A stretch of DNA of 43,190 nt from Actinomycetota bacterium (GTDB taxonomy: Bacteria > Actinomycetota > Actinomycetes > Streptosporangiales > Streptosporangiaceae): NCBI GenBank assembly GCA_027314515.1, contig DAHVAR010000118.1, positions 1-43,190 on the forward strand, in the 5' to 3' direction. Positions 8,657 to 15,722 of the stretch are shown here, piece after piece. Below the pieces are notes generated by a model, which was not told the origin of the DNA, made no database searches, and saw only the letters and a list, made by a program, of their open reading frames with translations. Within the stretch, counting starts at the first letter, position 1. Every line of letters begins with the position of its first letter. The position numbers and the translations under genes are program-made.

Positions 8657-8703
8657 CCGAGTCCGCCGGCCGGCGAGCTGGGAATGCCGTCCCGCCGGAA
8701 TTG

Positions 8704-8907
8704 TCAGAGCGGCTGAACCTGCTCTGCTTGCAGTCCCTTCGGACCGCGCGTGGTCGAGAACTCCACCCGCTGGTTCTCCTGCAGGCTGCGATAACCGTCG
8801 GACAGGATCGCTGAGTGGTGGACGAAGACGTCGGCGCTGCCGTCATCGGGAGCGATGAAACCGAACCCCTTGTCGGCGTTGAACCACTTCACGGTGCCCT
8901 GAGCCAT
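8704..8907 (-). CDS. Cold-shock protein, CspA family
   Basis: This 67-aa single-domain OB-fold protein starts [18 protein letters not shown]. Both RNA-binding motifs are present: RNP1 KGFGFI (residues 13-18) and RNP2 VFVHH (27-31). Family members bind single-stranded RNA or DNA and act as RNA chaperones or antiterminators. ATG 8907 was chosen because MAQGTVKW is the conserved N-terminus and because AGAAGGAAA precedes it at the right distance; an upstream in-frame start would add 12 unrelated residues. About 250 bp of non-coding sequence precedes it, room for the long structured leader common in csp genes. It stands alone, so its job here is probably general. Confidence 0.95.
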   Translation of the reverse strand: MAQGTVKWFNADKGFGFIAPDDGSADVFVHHSAILSDGYRSLQENQRVEFSTTRGPKGLQAEQVQPL

Positions 8908-9162
8908 TTGCTTTCCTTCTGCTAGAGCGATCAACAGGGACACGCGGCTGCGCGTCCTGTGGGCTGCTTGCGACCGCCTGCTGGAAAGCTTCTGGCTTAG
9001 TCCAGGTCAGGGCACCCGCTGTCAGAATCCGCAGGCGCTGTGACACGTGAACGAACTTCGACGACAACCAGGCTCCATTAAACACCACCGGACGGGACGG
9101 CTACGCCATCCCTCCTGCCGGCCACGTACCGGCATCGCTCTGTGCCTCGATGCCCGCGACAC

Positions 9163-10236
9163 TCAGTTGTCGCACGGGCCGGGCTCGAGGCGGCCGGCGC
9201 CGTTCCCGTACAGGGCGGCCACGCCAGGCACGTCGCCGGCTGCTCGCATGGCGCGCGCGGCGGCGGGCCGCCCGAGCACGAACCGGTCGAAGAACGCCAG
9301 CCCAACTTGGACGACCGTGCGCTCGTACCGGTCGGTTCCCCAGTAAGGCCTGGTGTGGCTCGCGCCGAACAGGTCCAGGTAGTACCGCGCCCCGGCCGGG
9401 TCTGCACGGTAGAGCTGCACGCTGCACCCTGGCCAGTTGATCTGGTCCGCGCTGCCCTGGGTGAACAGCATCGGGACCGGTGTCCGGGCAAAGTACCGGC
9501 CGGGCATCTGCGGCCATTCCGCGCCGGACAGCACCGCTACGGCGACAACCCGGCGGTCTGAGCAGCAGGTGCTGGCCGCTAGGGCAGCCACGGTATCCCC
9601 GCCGTCGCTTTGGCCGGCGACTGCTATCGCCCGCCGATTGATCACCCCGGCGAACGGGCCGTTCCCCGCGGCGTCCAGCGCAAGCATCCGGCTGATCGCG
9701 AAACTCACGTCGGCCGGCTGGTTGACCATGTCGGACTCGGTCGCGGCCGCTCCTGCCTCGCAGTCGGAGTTCGGGAAGTTGACGACCACCACGACGTAGC
9801 CCGCGCTCGCCCAGGATCGCAGCATCGGGCCGTACGGTCCGCCGCACTGCATAAACCCGGGCGCGAACATGAGCATCGGGAACGCGCCCTTGGCAGGCGG
9901 CGCGAGCCGGGCGGGCTTGGCCACCGCCGGATACAGCACCTGGACCAGCAGCCTGCGCCTGCTCAGCCAGGCACCGGTCACGCCGCGGTGGGCTGGCTCG
10001 GAGAACCGCAGCCAGCGCTGGCCGACCCGGAAACTGCCGAGCACCCCCACCGGGTGACCGCTGTCAGTGCCCTGGGCAGGCGTCACTGTGCGGTCCGGGG
10101 CCGGCGTCATGGTGCCGGCCGGCGTCATGGTGCGGTGTGCCGTCCTCGGAGCCGCGCCGGGACTGGCTGCCGCAGAGCAGCCGGCACCCGCCGTGACGAG
10201 CAGGGCGGCAAGCGCTGCGGCGGCGATCTTGACCAC
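9163..10236 (-). CDS. Secreted alpha/beta hydrolase, chlorophyllase/PAF-acetylhydrolase-like, probable lipoprotein
   Basis: The 357-aa protein begins with a signal peptide (VKIAAAALAALLVTAGAGC) whose Cys20 could be a lipidation site, though the residues before it fit a lipobox only loosely. A Pro/Thr-rich linker follows. The hydrolase domain from about residue 65 has the oxyanion region FAPGFMQCGGPYG, the nucleophile elbow VAGQSDGG (Ser210), a GSADQINW turn that can supply the acid, and GASHTRPYWG for the histidine. The order and motifs resemble the poly(ethylene terephthalate) hydrolase / chlorophyllase branch, so it is an esterase or lipase of unknown substrate acting outside the cell. The start is GTG 10236. 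Confidence 0.8.
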   Translation of the reverse strand: MVKIAAAALAALLVTAGAGCSAAASPGAAPRTAHRTMTPAGTMTPAPDRTVTPAQGTDSGHPVGVLGSFRVGQRWLRFSEPAHRGVTGAWLSRRRLLVQVLYPAVAKPARLAPPAKGAFPMLMFAPGFMQCGGPYGPMLRSWASAGYVVVVVNFPNSDCEAGAAATESDMVNQPADVSFAISRMLALDAAGNGPFAGVINRRAIAVAGQSDGGDTVAALAASTCCSDRRVVAVAVLSGAEWPQMPGRYFARTPVPMLFTQGSADQINWPGCSVQLYRADPAGARYYLDLFGASHTRPYWGTDRYERTVVQVGLAFFDRFVLGRPAAARAMRAAGDVPGVAALYGNGAGRLEPGPCDN

Positions 10237-10284
10237 CTTGGTAACTCTAGCCAGTGGGGGCGAGGCTGGCCGTCAGCCCGGCTG

Positions 10285-10322
10285 GCGGGTCAGCAGCCGG
10301 ATCGCGGGTCAGCAGCCGGATC
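10285..10322. repeat. Two tandem copies of a 19-bp unit
   Basis: GCGGGTCAGCAGCCGGATC is repeated exactly at 10285-10303 and 10304-10322, and GCGG begins a third copy. The repeat lies in the 269-bp spacer between the divergent secreted hydrolase and the small zinc-ribbon gene. The spacer shows no other clear feature apart from the ribosome binding site at 10494-10500. Confidence 0.8.
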
Positions 10323-10505
10323 GCGGCTGTCCGGGCCGAGTGCAACGGCTATGCCAGCCCGTCCGCCAGCAGCCGCGGGCGGTGCGGGGCTACGGCCATT
10401 TGCCCGGCCAGCACGGGCCGAACGACCCTGCTGCGCAGCCCATTGATGGTCGTTTCTGGAAGTAGCAGCTGTTCCCCTGACATGGGACAGCCCGAGGAGG
10501 TCGTG

Positions 10506-10733
10506 ATGACCGCGTACCTGATGCCGTTGCCTGCACTGACCGGCACGGCTCCGCGCTGCCCCGGCTGCGGCAGCAGCCGCACTAGCTGGGTCGACGCCGC
10601 CGCTGAGCGCAACTTCCTGTGCAAGACCTGCGGCACGTGCTGGCATCCGGCCGCCGATGCGGCAGACCGGGTGGATCCGCGGCAGTGCCCTGGCTGCAGC
10701 ATGCGCCGTATCTGCCTGGCGGCTTGCTGCTAA
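10506..10733 (+). CDS. Small twin zinc-ribbon protein of unknown function
   Basis: The 75-aa product holds CPGC (residues 19-22), CKTCGTC near residue 40, CPGC near residue 64 and ends in CLAACC, enough cysteines for two zinc sites. The start is ATG 10506, with a strong GAGGAGG site at 10494-10500; the adjacent in-frame GTG 10503 is the alternative. The upstream part of the open frame is not plausible protein. There is no recognisable enzyme domain. Such small ribbons often bind nucleic acid or a partner protein, but no function can be assigned. It is convergent with the GntR regulator gene, 48 bp away. Confidence 0.65.
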   Translation: MTAYLMPLPALTGTAPRCPGCGSSRTSWVDAAAERNFLCKTCGTCWHPAADAADRVDPRQCPGCSMRRICLAACC

Positions 10734-10781
10734 GGCGCTCGATGCCGGCGACGCGGGCGCTGCCGGAGAGATCCGGCTGCG

Positions 10782-11621
10782 TCAGCCCGAAGTGACGGCC
10801 TGGCCGGAGACGGCAGGCTCGGCCCGTCCGTCACCGGCGGCGGGCTCGAAGCCGGCGTCGTGCTTACGCGCCGACCATCGCGTCACGTAGGCGAAGCGAT
10901 CTGTCCGGAGCAGGCCATGGCGCCATTCCACGGGGGCAGCGTCGCGCAGGGTCAGCCGCTCCACAGCCAGCACCGGGCTGGCGGCCGGCAGGCCGAGGAG
11001 ATGTCGCTGCTCGGTGGTGGGCAGCGCCGGCGTGAGCCGTTCCCAGCCGGCGTTGGGCTCGACGCCGCACCGCACGTGCAGTTCCCGGTACAGCGCGGTG
11101 CGGGTGAAATCGACCCCGAGCAGTGGCCGCGCCAGCGCGGCAGGCATCCACGAGTAGTCCAGCACTATCGGCTCGCCGTCAGCCAGCCGCAGCCGTTCCA
11201 GGTACACCAGCGGCTCATCTGGGCTAAGGCCCAGCATCTTGGCGGCATCCTCGTCGTGCCGTTCCGCCAGGCGGCGAACGATGCTGCGCTGGATGAACCC
11301 TTGCGCCTCTACCGAGCGGAACAAGCTGTAGAAGGAGCCCACCTGCTGCTCGATGACGGCGCCGCGGACGAAGGTGCCGCGGCCGCGGCCGCGCTCGATG
11401 ACCCCGTCTGCCTGCAGCTGCCTGACCGCCTCTCGCACGGTGTGGCGGCTGACGCCGTAGTGTGCCCGGAGTTCCTCATCGCCAGGAAAATGCGAGGTGA
11501 ACTCACCGCGGGCGATCCGCCGGCGCAAGTCGCCAAGTACCTGAGCCCACAGCGGGAGCGCGCTTTCCCGGTCGATTGTCACGTCCCCAGTATGCTTCGC
11601 TGCCAGTGCGGTCACCTCCAC
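10782..11621 (-). CDS. GntR-family transcriptional regulator with UTRA domain (HutC type)
   Basis: The 279-aa protein has an N-terminal winged helix (residues ~22-86: PLWAQVLGDLRRRIARGEF, HYGVSRHTVREAVRQLQADG, RGRGTFVRG). A C-terminal UTRA effector domain follows (~100-250: EPLVYLERLRLADGEPIVLD, VLAVERLTLRDAAPVEW). UTRA domains bind small metabolites and relieve repression. It is transcribed away from the MFS exporter gene, and the intergenic region contains a TGTACGGACA dyad, so it most likely controls the exporter and itself. The start is uncertain: GTG 11621 gives the longest form; in-frame GTG codons at residues 3 and 14 are alternatives. Confidence 0.88.
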   Translation of the reverse strand: MEVTALAAKHTGDVTIDRESALPLWAQVLGDLRRRIARGEFTSHFPGDEELRAHYGVSRHTVREAVRQLQADGVIERGRGRGTFVRGAVIEQQVGSFYSLFRSVEAQGFIQRSIVRRLAERHDEDAAKMLGLSPDEPLVYLERLRLADGEPIVLDYSWMPAALARPLLGVDFTRTALYRELHVRCGVEPNAGWERLTPALPTTEQRHLLGLPAASPVLAVERLTLRDAAPVEWRHGLLRTDRFAYVTRWSARKHDAGFEPAAGDGRAEPAVSGQAVTSG

Positions 11622-11650
11622 CCGTTATCGGCATCAGCCCGATGCTATGG

Positions 11651-11666
11651 CATAATTGTACGGACA
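11651..11666. promoter_or_regulatory. Candidate GntR operator overlapping divergent promoter elements
   Basis: CATAAT (11651-11656) reads as a -10 hexamer on the + strand, and ATTGTA (11655-11660) gives TACAAT on the - strand. The adjacent near-palindrome TGTACGGACA (11657-11666) fits the GT-N4-AC core of GntR operators. This is the most AT-rich point between the regulator and the exporter. No good -35 is evident on either strand. Confidence 0.35.
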
Positions 11667-11741
11667 TCCGGATTTTGGTGGCGACAGGGCCCGGGCCGTG
11701 CACGCGCTGACCGGGAATCTGCCCTGACCGGAAGGAGCGTC

Positions 11742-11831
11742 GTGCTGCTCGCCACCCCCCTGGCAAGCCACTACCAGATCACCGCCGTCAGCCATGGCCG
11801 GGACGAGGTTCCCGGAGCTGGCTCATGGTGA
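11742..11831 (+). CDS. Possible 29-aa leader peptide overlapping the exporter start
   Basis: GTG 11742 follows GGAAGGAG by about 4 bases and opens a 29-codon frame (MLLATPLASHYQITA...). Its TGA stop at 11829-11831 lies just inside the MFS gene, whose ATG is at 11825 (ATGGTGA). The arrangement would couple translation of the exporter to that of the peptide. The exporter's own start has only a weak site (CGGAG about 11 bases ahead). The peptide is too short for homology judgement, so this is a positional inference. Confidence 0.35.
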   Translation: MLLATPLASHYQITAVSHGRDEVPGAGSW

Positions 11832-13309
11832 CCCCGGCCGCACCACCTTCTGAGGCTCCTGCCCGTGGCCTCCGCTGGTTGCTTACCGAGCCGCGGCGGC
11901 CCGCGGCGGTCCGCAATTCCGCCATGGCCCCGTGGCTGGTGGTCGGCACCGTCTGCATCGGCGCCTTCATGGGCCAGCTCGACGCAAGCATCGTCACCCT
12001 GGCTTTCCCGACCTTCCGGCATGACTTCGGCGCGTCCCTGGCCGATGTCCAGTGGGTCGGGCAGGCCTACCTGCTCGTGCTCATCGGGCTGCTGACGGCG
12101 GTGGGCCGCTACGCCGACATGATCGGCCGCAAGCTGCTCTACATCTATGGCTTCGTGATCTTCATAGCCGGCTCCGCGCTGTGCGGTTTCGCGCCGAGCC
12201 TGGCCGCCCTGATCGGCTTCCGGGTGTTCCAGGGCATCGGCGCGGCGATGCTGCAGGCCAACAGCGTTGCGATCATCACCGGAGCGGTACCCAGGGAGCG
12301 GCTCGGCCGCGCCATCGGCGTGCAGGGCGCGGCCCAGGCACTTGGCCTGGCCCTCGGGCCGGCCGCCGGCGGTCTGCTGATCAGCCTGGGCGGCTGGCGG
12401 CTGATCTTCTTCGTCAACGTGCCGATGGGAATCATCGGCTCGGTGCTGGGCTGGTTCCTCATTCCCCGCAGCCGGCATCTTGCGCCCAGGCACAGCTTCG
12501 ACTGGCTGGGGCTGGCCATCCTGCTGCCGGCCACCACGGCGCTGCTGCTGGCCATCTCCTACGGCGGCCGCTTCGGCTGGGGCTCGCTGGTCATCATCGG
12601 CACCTTCATCCTCTCGGCCCTGCTGCTGGCTCTCTTCGTCTGGCGCGAACGGCGGACGTCCGCGCCGATGCTGGACCTCAGCCTGCTGAAGGTGGTTCCG
12701 TTCAGCGCCGGCATCGCCAGCGGGCTGCTCTCCTACCTGGTCCTGTTCGGCACGCTCACGGTGGTGCCCTTCTATCTGGAGATCGCCCGGCACGCCCGGC
12801 CCGCCAGCGCCGGCTTGCAGCTGCTGGTCGTTCCGCTGGGCCTCGGGCTGATCGCGCCCGTCGCCGGACGGCTGGCCGACCGGATCGGCGCCCGGCCGCT
12901 GACCGCAGGCGGGATGGCCGCCACCGCCGTCGCGCTCGCCATCAGCCCGTTCCTTGATACGGGAACGGCGATGTTCCTGCTGGTGCTCGCCGTCGCCGGG
13001 CTGGGCCTTGGCGCGTTCACGCCGCCGAACAACGCCGCGATCATGGGCGCGGCGCCAGCCCACCAGTCGGGCATGGCCAGCGGGGTGCTCAACATGACCC
13101 GCGGTCTCGGGACCTCGCTCGGCCTGGCGCTCGCGGGCCTGGTGTACACGATCGGCGCGGGCGCCGGCGAGGGAACGCCGGCCGGCGCAGCCAGCGGTTA
13201 CCGCGACGCTGCGCTGTTCATGGCAGCGGTCGCCGCGCTCGCGGGGATAGTCGCGAGCTTGCGTGGCAGCTCCCCGCTCAGTCATGACCCCACCCTTACC
13301 GCGGAGTAA
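11825..13309 (+). CDS. MFS drug exporter, DHA2 family (EmrB/QacA-like, 14 TM)
   Basis: The 494-aa membrane protein has about 14 hydrophobic helices. Motif D1 of the family, LDASIVTLAFPTF (residues ~53-65), sits in helix 1. Motif A, GRYADMIGRKLLY (~94-106), lies in the loop between helices 2 and 3. Motif B RVFQGIGAAML and the motif C-like GLALGPAAGGLL follow. These proton antiporters expel cationic drugs, dyes or metabolites across the cytoplasmic membrane. It is divergent from a UTRA-type GntR gene, its probable regulator. The substrate is unknown. The stop codon lies inside a perfect hairpin (13299-13320). Confidence 0.92.
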   Translation: MVTPAAPPSEAPARGLRWLLTEPRRPAAVRNSAMAPWLVVGTVCIGAFMGQLDASIVTLAFPTFRHDFGASLADVQWVGQAYLLVLIGLLTAVGRYADMIGRKLLYIYGFVIFIAGSALCGFAPSLAALIGFRVFQGIGAAMLQANSVAIITGAVPRERLGRAIGVQGAAQALGLALGPAAGGLLISLGGWRLIFFVNVPMGIIGSVLGWFLIPRSRHLAPRHSFDWLGLAILLPATTALLLAISYGGRFGWGSLVIIGTFILSALLLALFVWRERRTSAPMLDLSLLKVVPFSAGIASGLLSYLVLFGTLTVVPFYLEIARHARPASAGLQLLVVPLGLGLIAPVAGRLADRIGARPLTAGGMAATAVALAISPFLDTGTAMFLLVLAVAGLGLGAFTPPNNAAIMGAAPAHQSGMASGVLNMTRGLGTSLGLALAGLVYTIGAGAGEGTPAGAASGYRDAALFMAAVAALAGIVASLRGSSPLSHDPTLTAE

Positions 13310-13320
13310 GCACTCCGCGG
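13299..13320. terminator. Hairpin between the convergent exporter and sulfur operons
   Basis: CCGCGGAGT (13299-13307) and ACTCCGCGG (13312-13320) form a perfect 9-bp stem with a 4-base loop. The exporter's TAA overlaps the loop. There is no T-run on either side, which is usual in high-GC actinobacteria. Its position between two convergent units suggests a bidirectional terminator. Confidence 0.55.
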
Positions 13321-13338
13321 GCACGGTTCAGGGCCGGC

Positions 13339-14046
13339 TCAGCTCCGGATCAGCAGGCAGATCTGGCCGCCCATCTCGGCCAGCGGGAACACGGCGACGC
13401 CGGTGTCTGCCGGGCCGCGAAGCCGTTCGCCTGTGCAGATGTCGAAGCGGCTGCCGTGGCCGGGGCAGGTGAGCACGCTGCCGTCCGCCTCTCCCGCCGA
13501 CAGTTGTGCGCCGGCATGCGGGCACCGGTCCGCGATCGCGTACAGCCGGCCGGCCACCCGGTAAACGGCAAGTGGCCCGGCCGGCGTATCCGGGGCCCGG
13601 AACACCAGTCCCAGCCGCCCGGCCGCGTCGGCGGCGTCCAGCAGCGGGAAGGCCCGGCTGGCAGGGGCGCTGCGCGCCAGCAGTTCGCGCAGCCGAAGTG
13701 CCAGTGCTCCGCGGTTGCTGACGACGTCGCAGCCGGCCCGCTGGGCAGCCAGCCACAAGTCCCGGTCCGGCGTCTGGAGGTATCCGGCCAGCAGCGCGGT
13801 CGGCCAGCGGGCGCGCCAGGCCCGGATCTGCTCCAGGGCGCCGGGGACGTGCAGGTCGATGACGGCCACGGCGAGCTCGGCGGCCTCCTGGGCCGGCTCG
13901 GAATCGGCGATCGCGAGCTTGTGGTCCGCCGCCAGCTGCTGTAGCCGGCGGCGGACCTGCAGGTCCTCGGTGAGCAGCAGGCAGACCGGCGCGGTCGGCC
14001 TCCGGCCCTGGTTGTCATCGTGCGGCCCGTCCGCTGCGTTCACCAC
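13339..14046 (-). CDS. Receiver-like domain fused to a Rieske [2Fe-2S] domain
   Basis: The start chosen is GTG 14046, six bases after GAGG and 8 bp after the DsrE2-like gene; the open frame upstream overlaps that gene and is not plausible. Of 235 residues, ~20-125 look like a response-regulator receiver: VCLLLTEDLQVRRRLQQL, then AVIDLHVPGALEQI with Asp64 at the phosphoacceptor position. The conserved lysine after strand 5 appears absent. Residues ~130-235 are a Rieske domain with all four ligands, C175-P-H177 and C194-PG-H197. It is the last gene of the sulfur operon. A soluble electron carrier with a degenerate sensor domain is the simplest reading; its partner is unknown. Confidence 0.75.
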   Translation of the reverse strand: MVNAADGPHDDNQGRRPTAPVCLLLTEDLQVRRRLQQLAADHKLAIADSEPAQEAAELAVAVIDLHVPGALEQIRAWRARWPTALLAGYLQTPDRDLWLAAQRAGCDVVSNRGALALRLRELLARSAPASRAFPLLDAADAAGRLGLVFRAPDTPAGPLAVYRVAGRLYAIADRCPHAGAQLSAGEADGSVLTCPGHGSRFDICTGERLRGPADTGVAVFPLAEMGGQICLLIRS

Positions 14047-14054
14047 GCCGGGCC

Positions 14055-14576
14055 TCAGATGAACAACGTGATGTCGGCTTTCGCCGCCATGTCGATGAAG
14101 CTGGCTGCCCCCAGGGACGGCTGCAGCCCGTCGATGAAGTCCTCGGTGCGCAGGCCGTACAAGTCCATCGTCATCTGGCACGGGTGCAGCCGCACGCCAA
14201 CGTCGATGGCCATCTCCAGCAGCTCGGTGGGGGAGGCTACCTTGTACTGCCGGGCCAGCTTCTTGATCATCGTGGTGCCGATGCCGCCCATGTGGATCTG
14301 CCGCCGGCCCAGCTTCAGGTGATCGGTGCCGCCGGGGTCGACCACCGACTCCATCTTCTGCATCCAGTTCTTGCCGGTGAGGCGCTTGTTGTTGCGCTGC
14401 AGCACCCGCAGTCCCCAGAACGTGAAGAACACGTCCACCTCGAGGCCGGAGGCCGCGCCGGTGGTGGCCAGGATCAGGGTCGGCCAGACCCGGTCGAGGT
14501 CGCTGCTCCAGCAGATCATCGCCATCCGCTTGGCCTGCTCAGTGTCGATTGCCTGGTCGCTGTCATTGATGTCCAT
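14055..14576 (-). CDS. DsrE2-like sulfurtransferase protein
   Basis: The 173-aa protein matches the DsrE/F/DrsH-like (DsrE2) family: VDVFFTFWGLRVLQ (residues 48-61) and the reactive-cysteine segment VRLHPCQMTMDLYGL, with Cys133 as the expected persulfide carrier. Many DsrE2 proteins have N-terminal membrane helices; none is visible here. A perfect AAGGAGGT lies 5-6 bases ahead of ATG 14576. Its place at the end of the sHdr operon, together with TusA and another DsrE at the beginning, supports sulfane-sulfur transfer in the cytoplasm. Which DsrE subgroup it belongs to would need a tree. Confidence 0.82.
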   Translation of the reverse strand: MDINDSDQAIDTEQAKRMAMICWSSDLDRVWPTLILATTGAASGLEVDVFFTFWGLRVLQRNNKRLTGKNWMQKMESVVDPGGTDHLKLGRRQIHMGGIGTTMIKKLARQYKVASPTELLEMAIDVGVRLHPCQMTMDLYGLRTEDFIDGLQPSLGAASFIDMAAKADITLFI

Positions 14577-14657
14577 GGCTAACCTCCTTATCGCGGCGCT
14601 GGCATCGCTGCCCCGCGCCGCCTGGTGCGGGCACCCGGGCCGGTCGCCCGGGCCTGA

Positions 14658-14801
14658 TCACAGATGACCGGCCAGCCAGAGCACGCCCTGGACCAGCCGG
14701 AACCCTAGATAGACAACGAGGACGGCACCCGCCGGCAGCGCCATGCGCAGCCATAGCGGGCGGCGTCCGCGACCTGCGGTCCCCTCGGGGAGGCCTTCCA
14801 T
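14658..14801 (-). CDS. Small single-pass membrane peptide in the sulfur operon
   Basis: A 47-codon frame starts at ATG 14801 and ends with TGA at 14658-14660. The N-terminus is polar and basic (MEGLPEGTAGRGRRPLWLR), followed by one hydrophobic helix (MALPAGAVLVVYLGFRLVQG and onward to WLAGHL). GGAAGGTGA lies 8-10 bases upstream, and the frame begins 21 bp after the stop of the lipoyl-carrier gene on the same strand. The positive-inside charge predicts a cytoplasmic N-terminus. It fills what would otherwise be the only gap in this part of the operon. It could anchor a soluble partner to the membrane; I recognise no homologue. Confidence 0.6.
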   Translation of the reverse strand: MEGLPEGTAGRGRRPLWLRMALPAGAVLVVYLGFRLVQGVLWLAGHL

Positions 14802-14822
14802 CAGCGGCTCACCTTCCTGCGG

Positions 14823-15278
14823 TTAGCCGGCGCACCGGTAGCACCGGATGTCTCGTTCCTCGATCAGCGCGCGGTAGTGCGCGAAGGCGGCGGGGCCGTC
14901 CACCAGATGCTCGCGCTCAGCCGCCAGCGCGGACGGCCGCAGGCGGGCGAGCCAGCCGGCGCCGTACGGATCGCGGTTGGCGATGGCGATATCTTCGGCG
15001 AATGCCGCGGCGTTAACCGCCAGCAACTCACCCGTCAGCGGGGTGGGAAACGGCCCGACCCACTTGGCGCTCTCGATGACCGCGAGCGACCGGCCCCTGG
15101 GGTAGCTGCGCCCGGTCTTCTTCCAGCTGATCTGGACCACGCGGCCGCCCATGGTCTGCGCCACGTCGGTCATCCCCAGGACCGCGGTGCCGTCCTCGAG
15201 CCGGACCCAGACATGCAGGTCCACGTCGTAGAGGAGATCATCCGGTACGACGCAGCCGAGCCAGTGCTGGTCGGTCAT
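14823..15278 (-). CDS. GcvH-like lipoyl-carrier protein of sulfur oxidation (LbpA-like), copy 1
   Basis: The 151-aa protein has a GcvH fold: VWVRLEDGTAVLGMTDVAQ (residues 23-41), then VIESAKWVGPFPTPLTGEL with Lys72 in the hairpin turn where GcvH proteins are lipoylated, then NRDPYGAGWLARLRP. The ESAKWVGP context differs from the ESVKAASD form of true glycine-cleavage H proteins and resembles lipoate-binding proteins linked to sHdr. It ends in DIRCYRCAG, with a C-terminal cysteine pair. ATG 15278 is preceded by GGGTGAGG and lies 3 bp after the stop of its paralogue. It probably carries sulfur-oxidation intermediates on lipoate. Confidence 0.85.
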   Translation of the reverse strand: MTDQHWLGCVVPDDLLYDVDLHVWVRLEDGTAVLGMTDVAQTMGGRVVQISWKKTGRSYPRGRSLAVIESAKWVGPFPTPLTGELLAVNAAAFAEDIAIANRDPYGAGWLARLRPSALAAEREHLVDGPAAFAHYRALIEERDIRCYRCAG

Positions 15279-15281
15279 GCC

Positions 15282-15719
15282 TCACCCGCCGCAGGCGATC
15301 CCTTCCGCGTCCAGGAACTGCCGGTAGGCCTGCACGCCCGCCGGGCCGAAGACGAGGTCGGCCGCGTCGGTCTCCCAGTCATCCGGGCGCAGCCTGGCCA
15401 CCCAGCCCGCACCGTAGGGGTCGGAGTTGATTAGCCCCGGGCTCGTCGCAAGGCTCTGGTTGACCTCGGCGATCTCGCCGCCTACCGGAGCGGGGACAGG
15501 GCCGACCCATTTGCCGCTTTCCACCGTGGCGATGTTGCGGCCCTTCCTGACCGGCTTCCCGGTCGCTTTCGGGGTCACCGCGATGATTGTCTTCGCCATG
15601 TTCTGCGCGACGTCGGTCATCCCGACGGTCACGAGGTCGCCGTCGAAGCGCGCCCACACGTGCTTCTCGACGATGTAGTAAAGATCATCCGGCAGTTCGC
15701 AGTTGTTGACAACCGCCAC
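15282..15719 (-). CDS. GcvH-like lipoyl-carrier protein of sulfur oxidation (LbpA-like), copy 2
   Basis: The 145-aa paralogue of the next gene has the same elements: VWARFDGDLVTVGMTDVAQ, TVESGKWVGPVPAPVGGEI with Lys70 as the lipoylation site, and NSDPYGAGWVARLRP. It ends EGIACGG, with one cysteine near the C-terminus. The two copies clearly share an origin but are far from identical, so they are old paralogues with possibly separate partners. The start is GTG 15719 behind AGGAGA. The stop lies 3 bp before copy 1, and the small zinc-finger gene ends 3 bp upstream. The absence of gcvP or gcvT genes supports a role outside glycine cleavage. Confidence 0.85.
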   Translation of the reverse strand: MAVVNNCELPDDLYYIVEKHVWARFDGDLVTVGMTDVAQNMAKTIIAVTPKATGKPVRKGRNIATVESGKWVGPVPAPVGGEIAEVNQSLATSPGLINSDPYGAGWVARLRPDDWETDAADLVFGPAGVQAYRQFLDAEGIACGG

Positions 15720-15722
15720 GGC

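Larger units (their letters stand above)
7667..8703. other. About 1 kb without an intact gene
   Basis: This stretch separates the polysaccharide operon from the cold-shock gene. It holds the AAATGTAACC repeat cluster at 7950-7995, a + strand remnant of an AlbA_2-type protein at 8097-8408, and three 16-bp tandem repeats at 8609-8656. Nearby are two copies of GCGGCCGCCGG around 8549-8580 and a GGCGAAA / TTTCGCC inverted repeat. Open frames on both strands exist but none except the remnant resembles a protein I know. The region reads as decayed accessory DNA. Confidence 0.5.

Noticed and set aside
11771-13324. 517-codon open frame on the - strand opposite the MFS gene
   Set aside because: Its composition (Arg, Gln, Gly, Ala-rich, no domain) is that of the antisense of high-GC coding DNA; the + strand frame is a clear exporter.
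14823-15719. Reading the tandem H-like proteins as glycine cleavage GcvH
   Set aside because: No gcvP, gcvT or lpd is nearby, the lipoylation context is KWVGP rather than KAASD, and the operon is of sHdr type.
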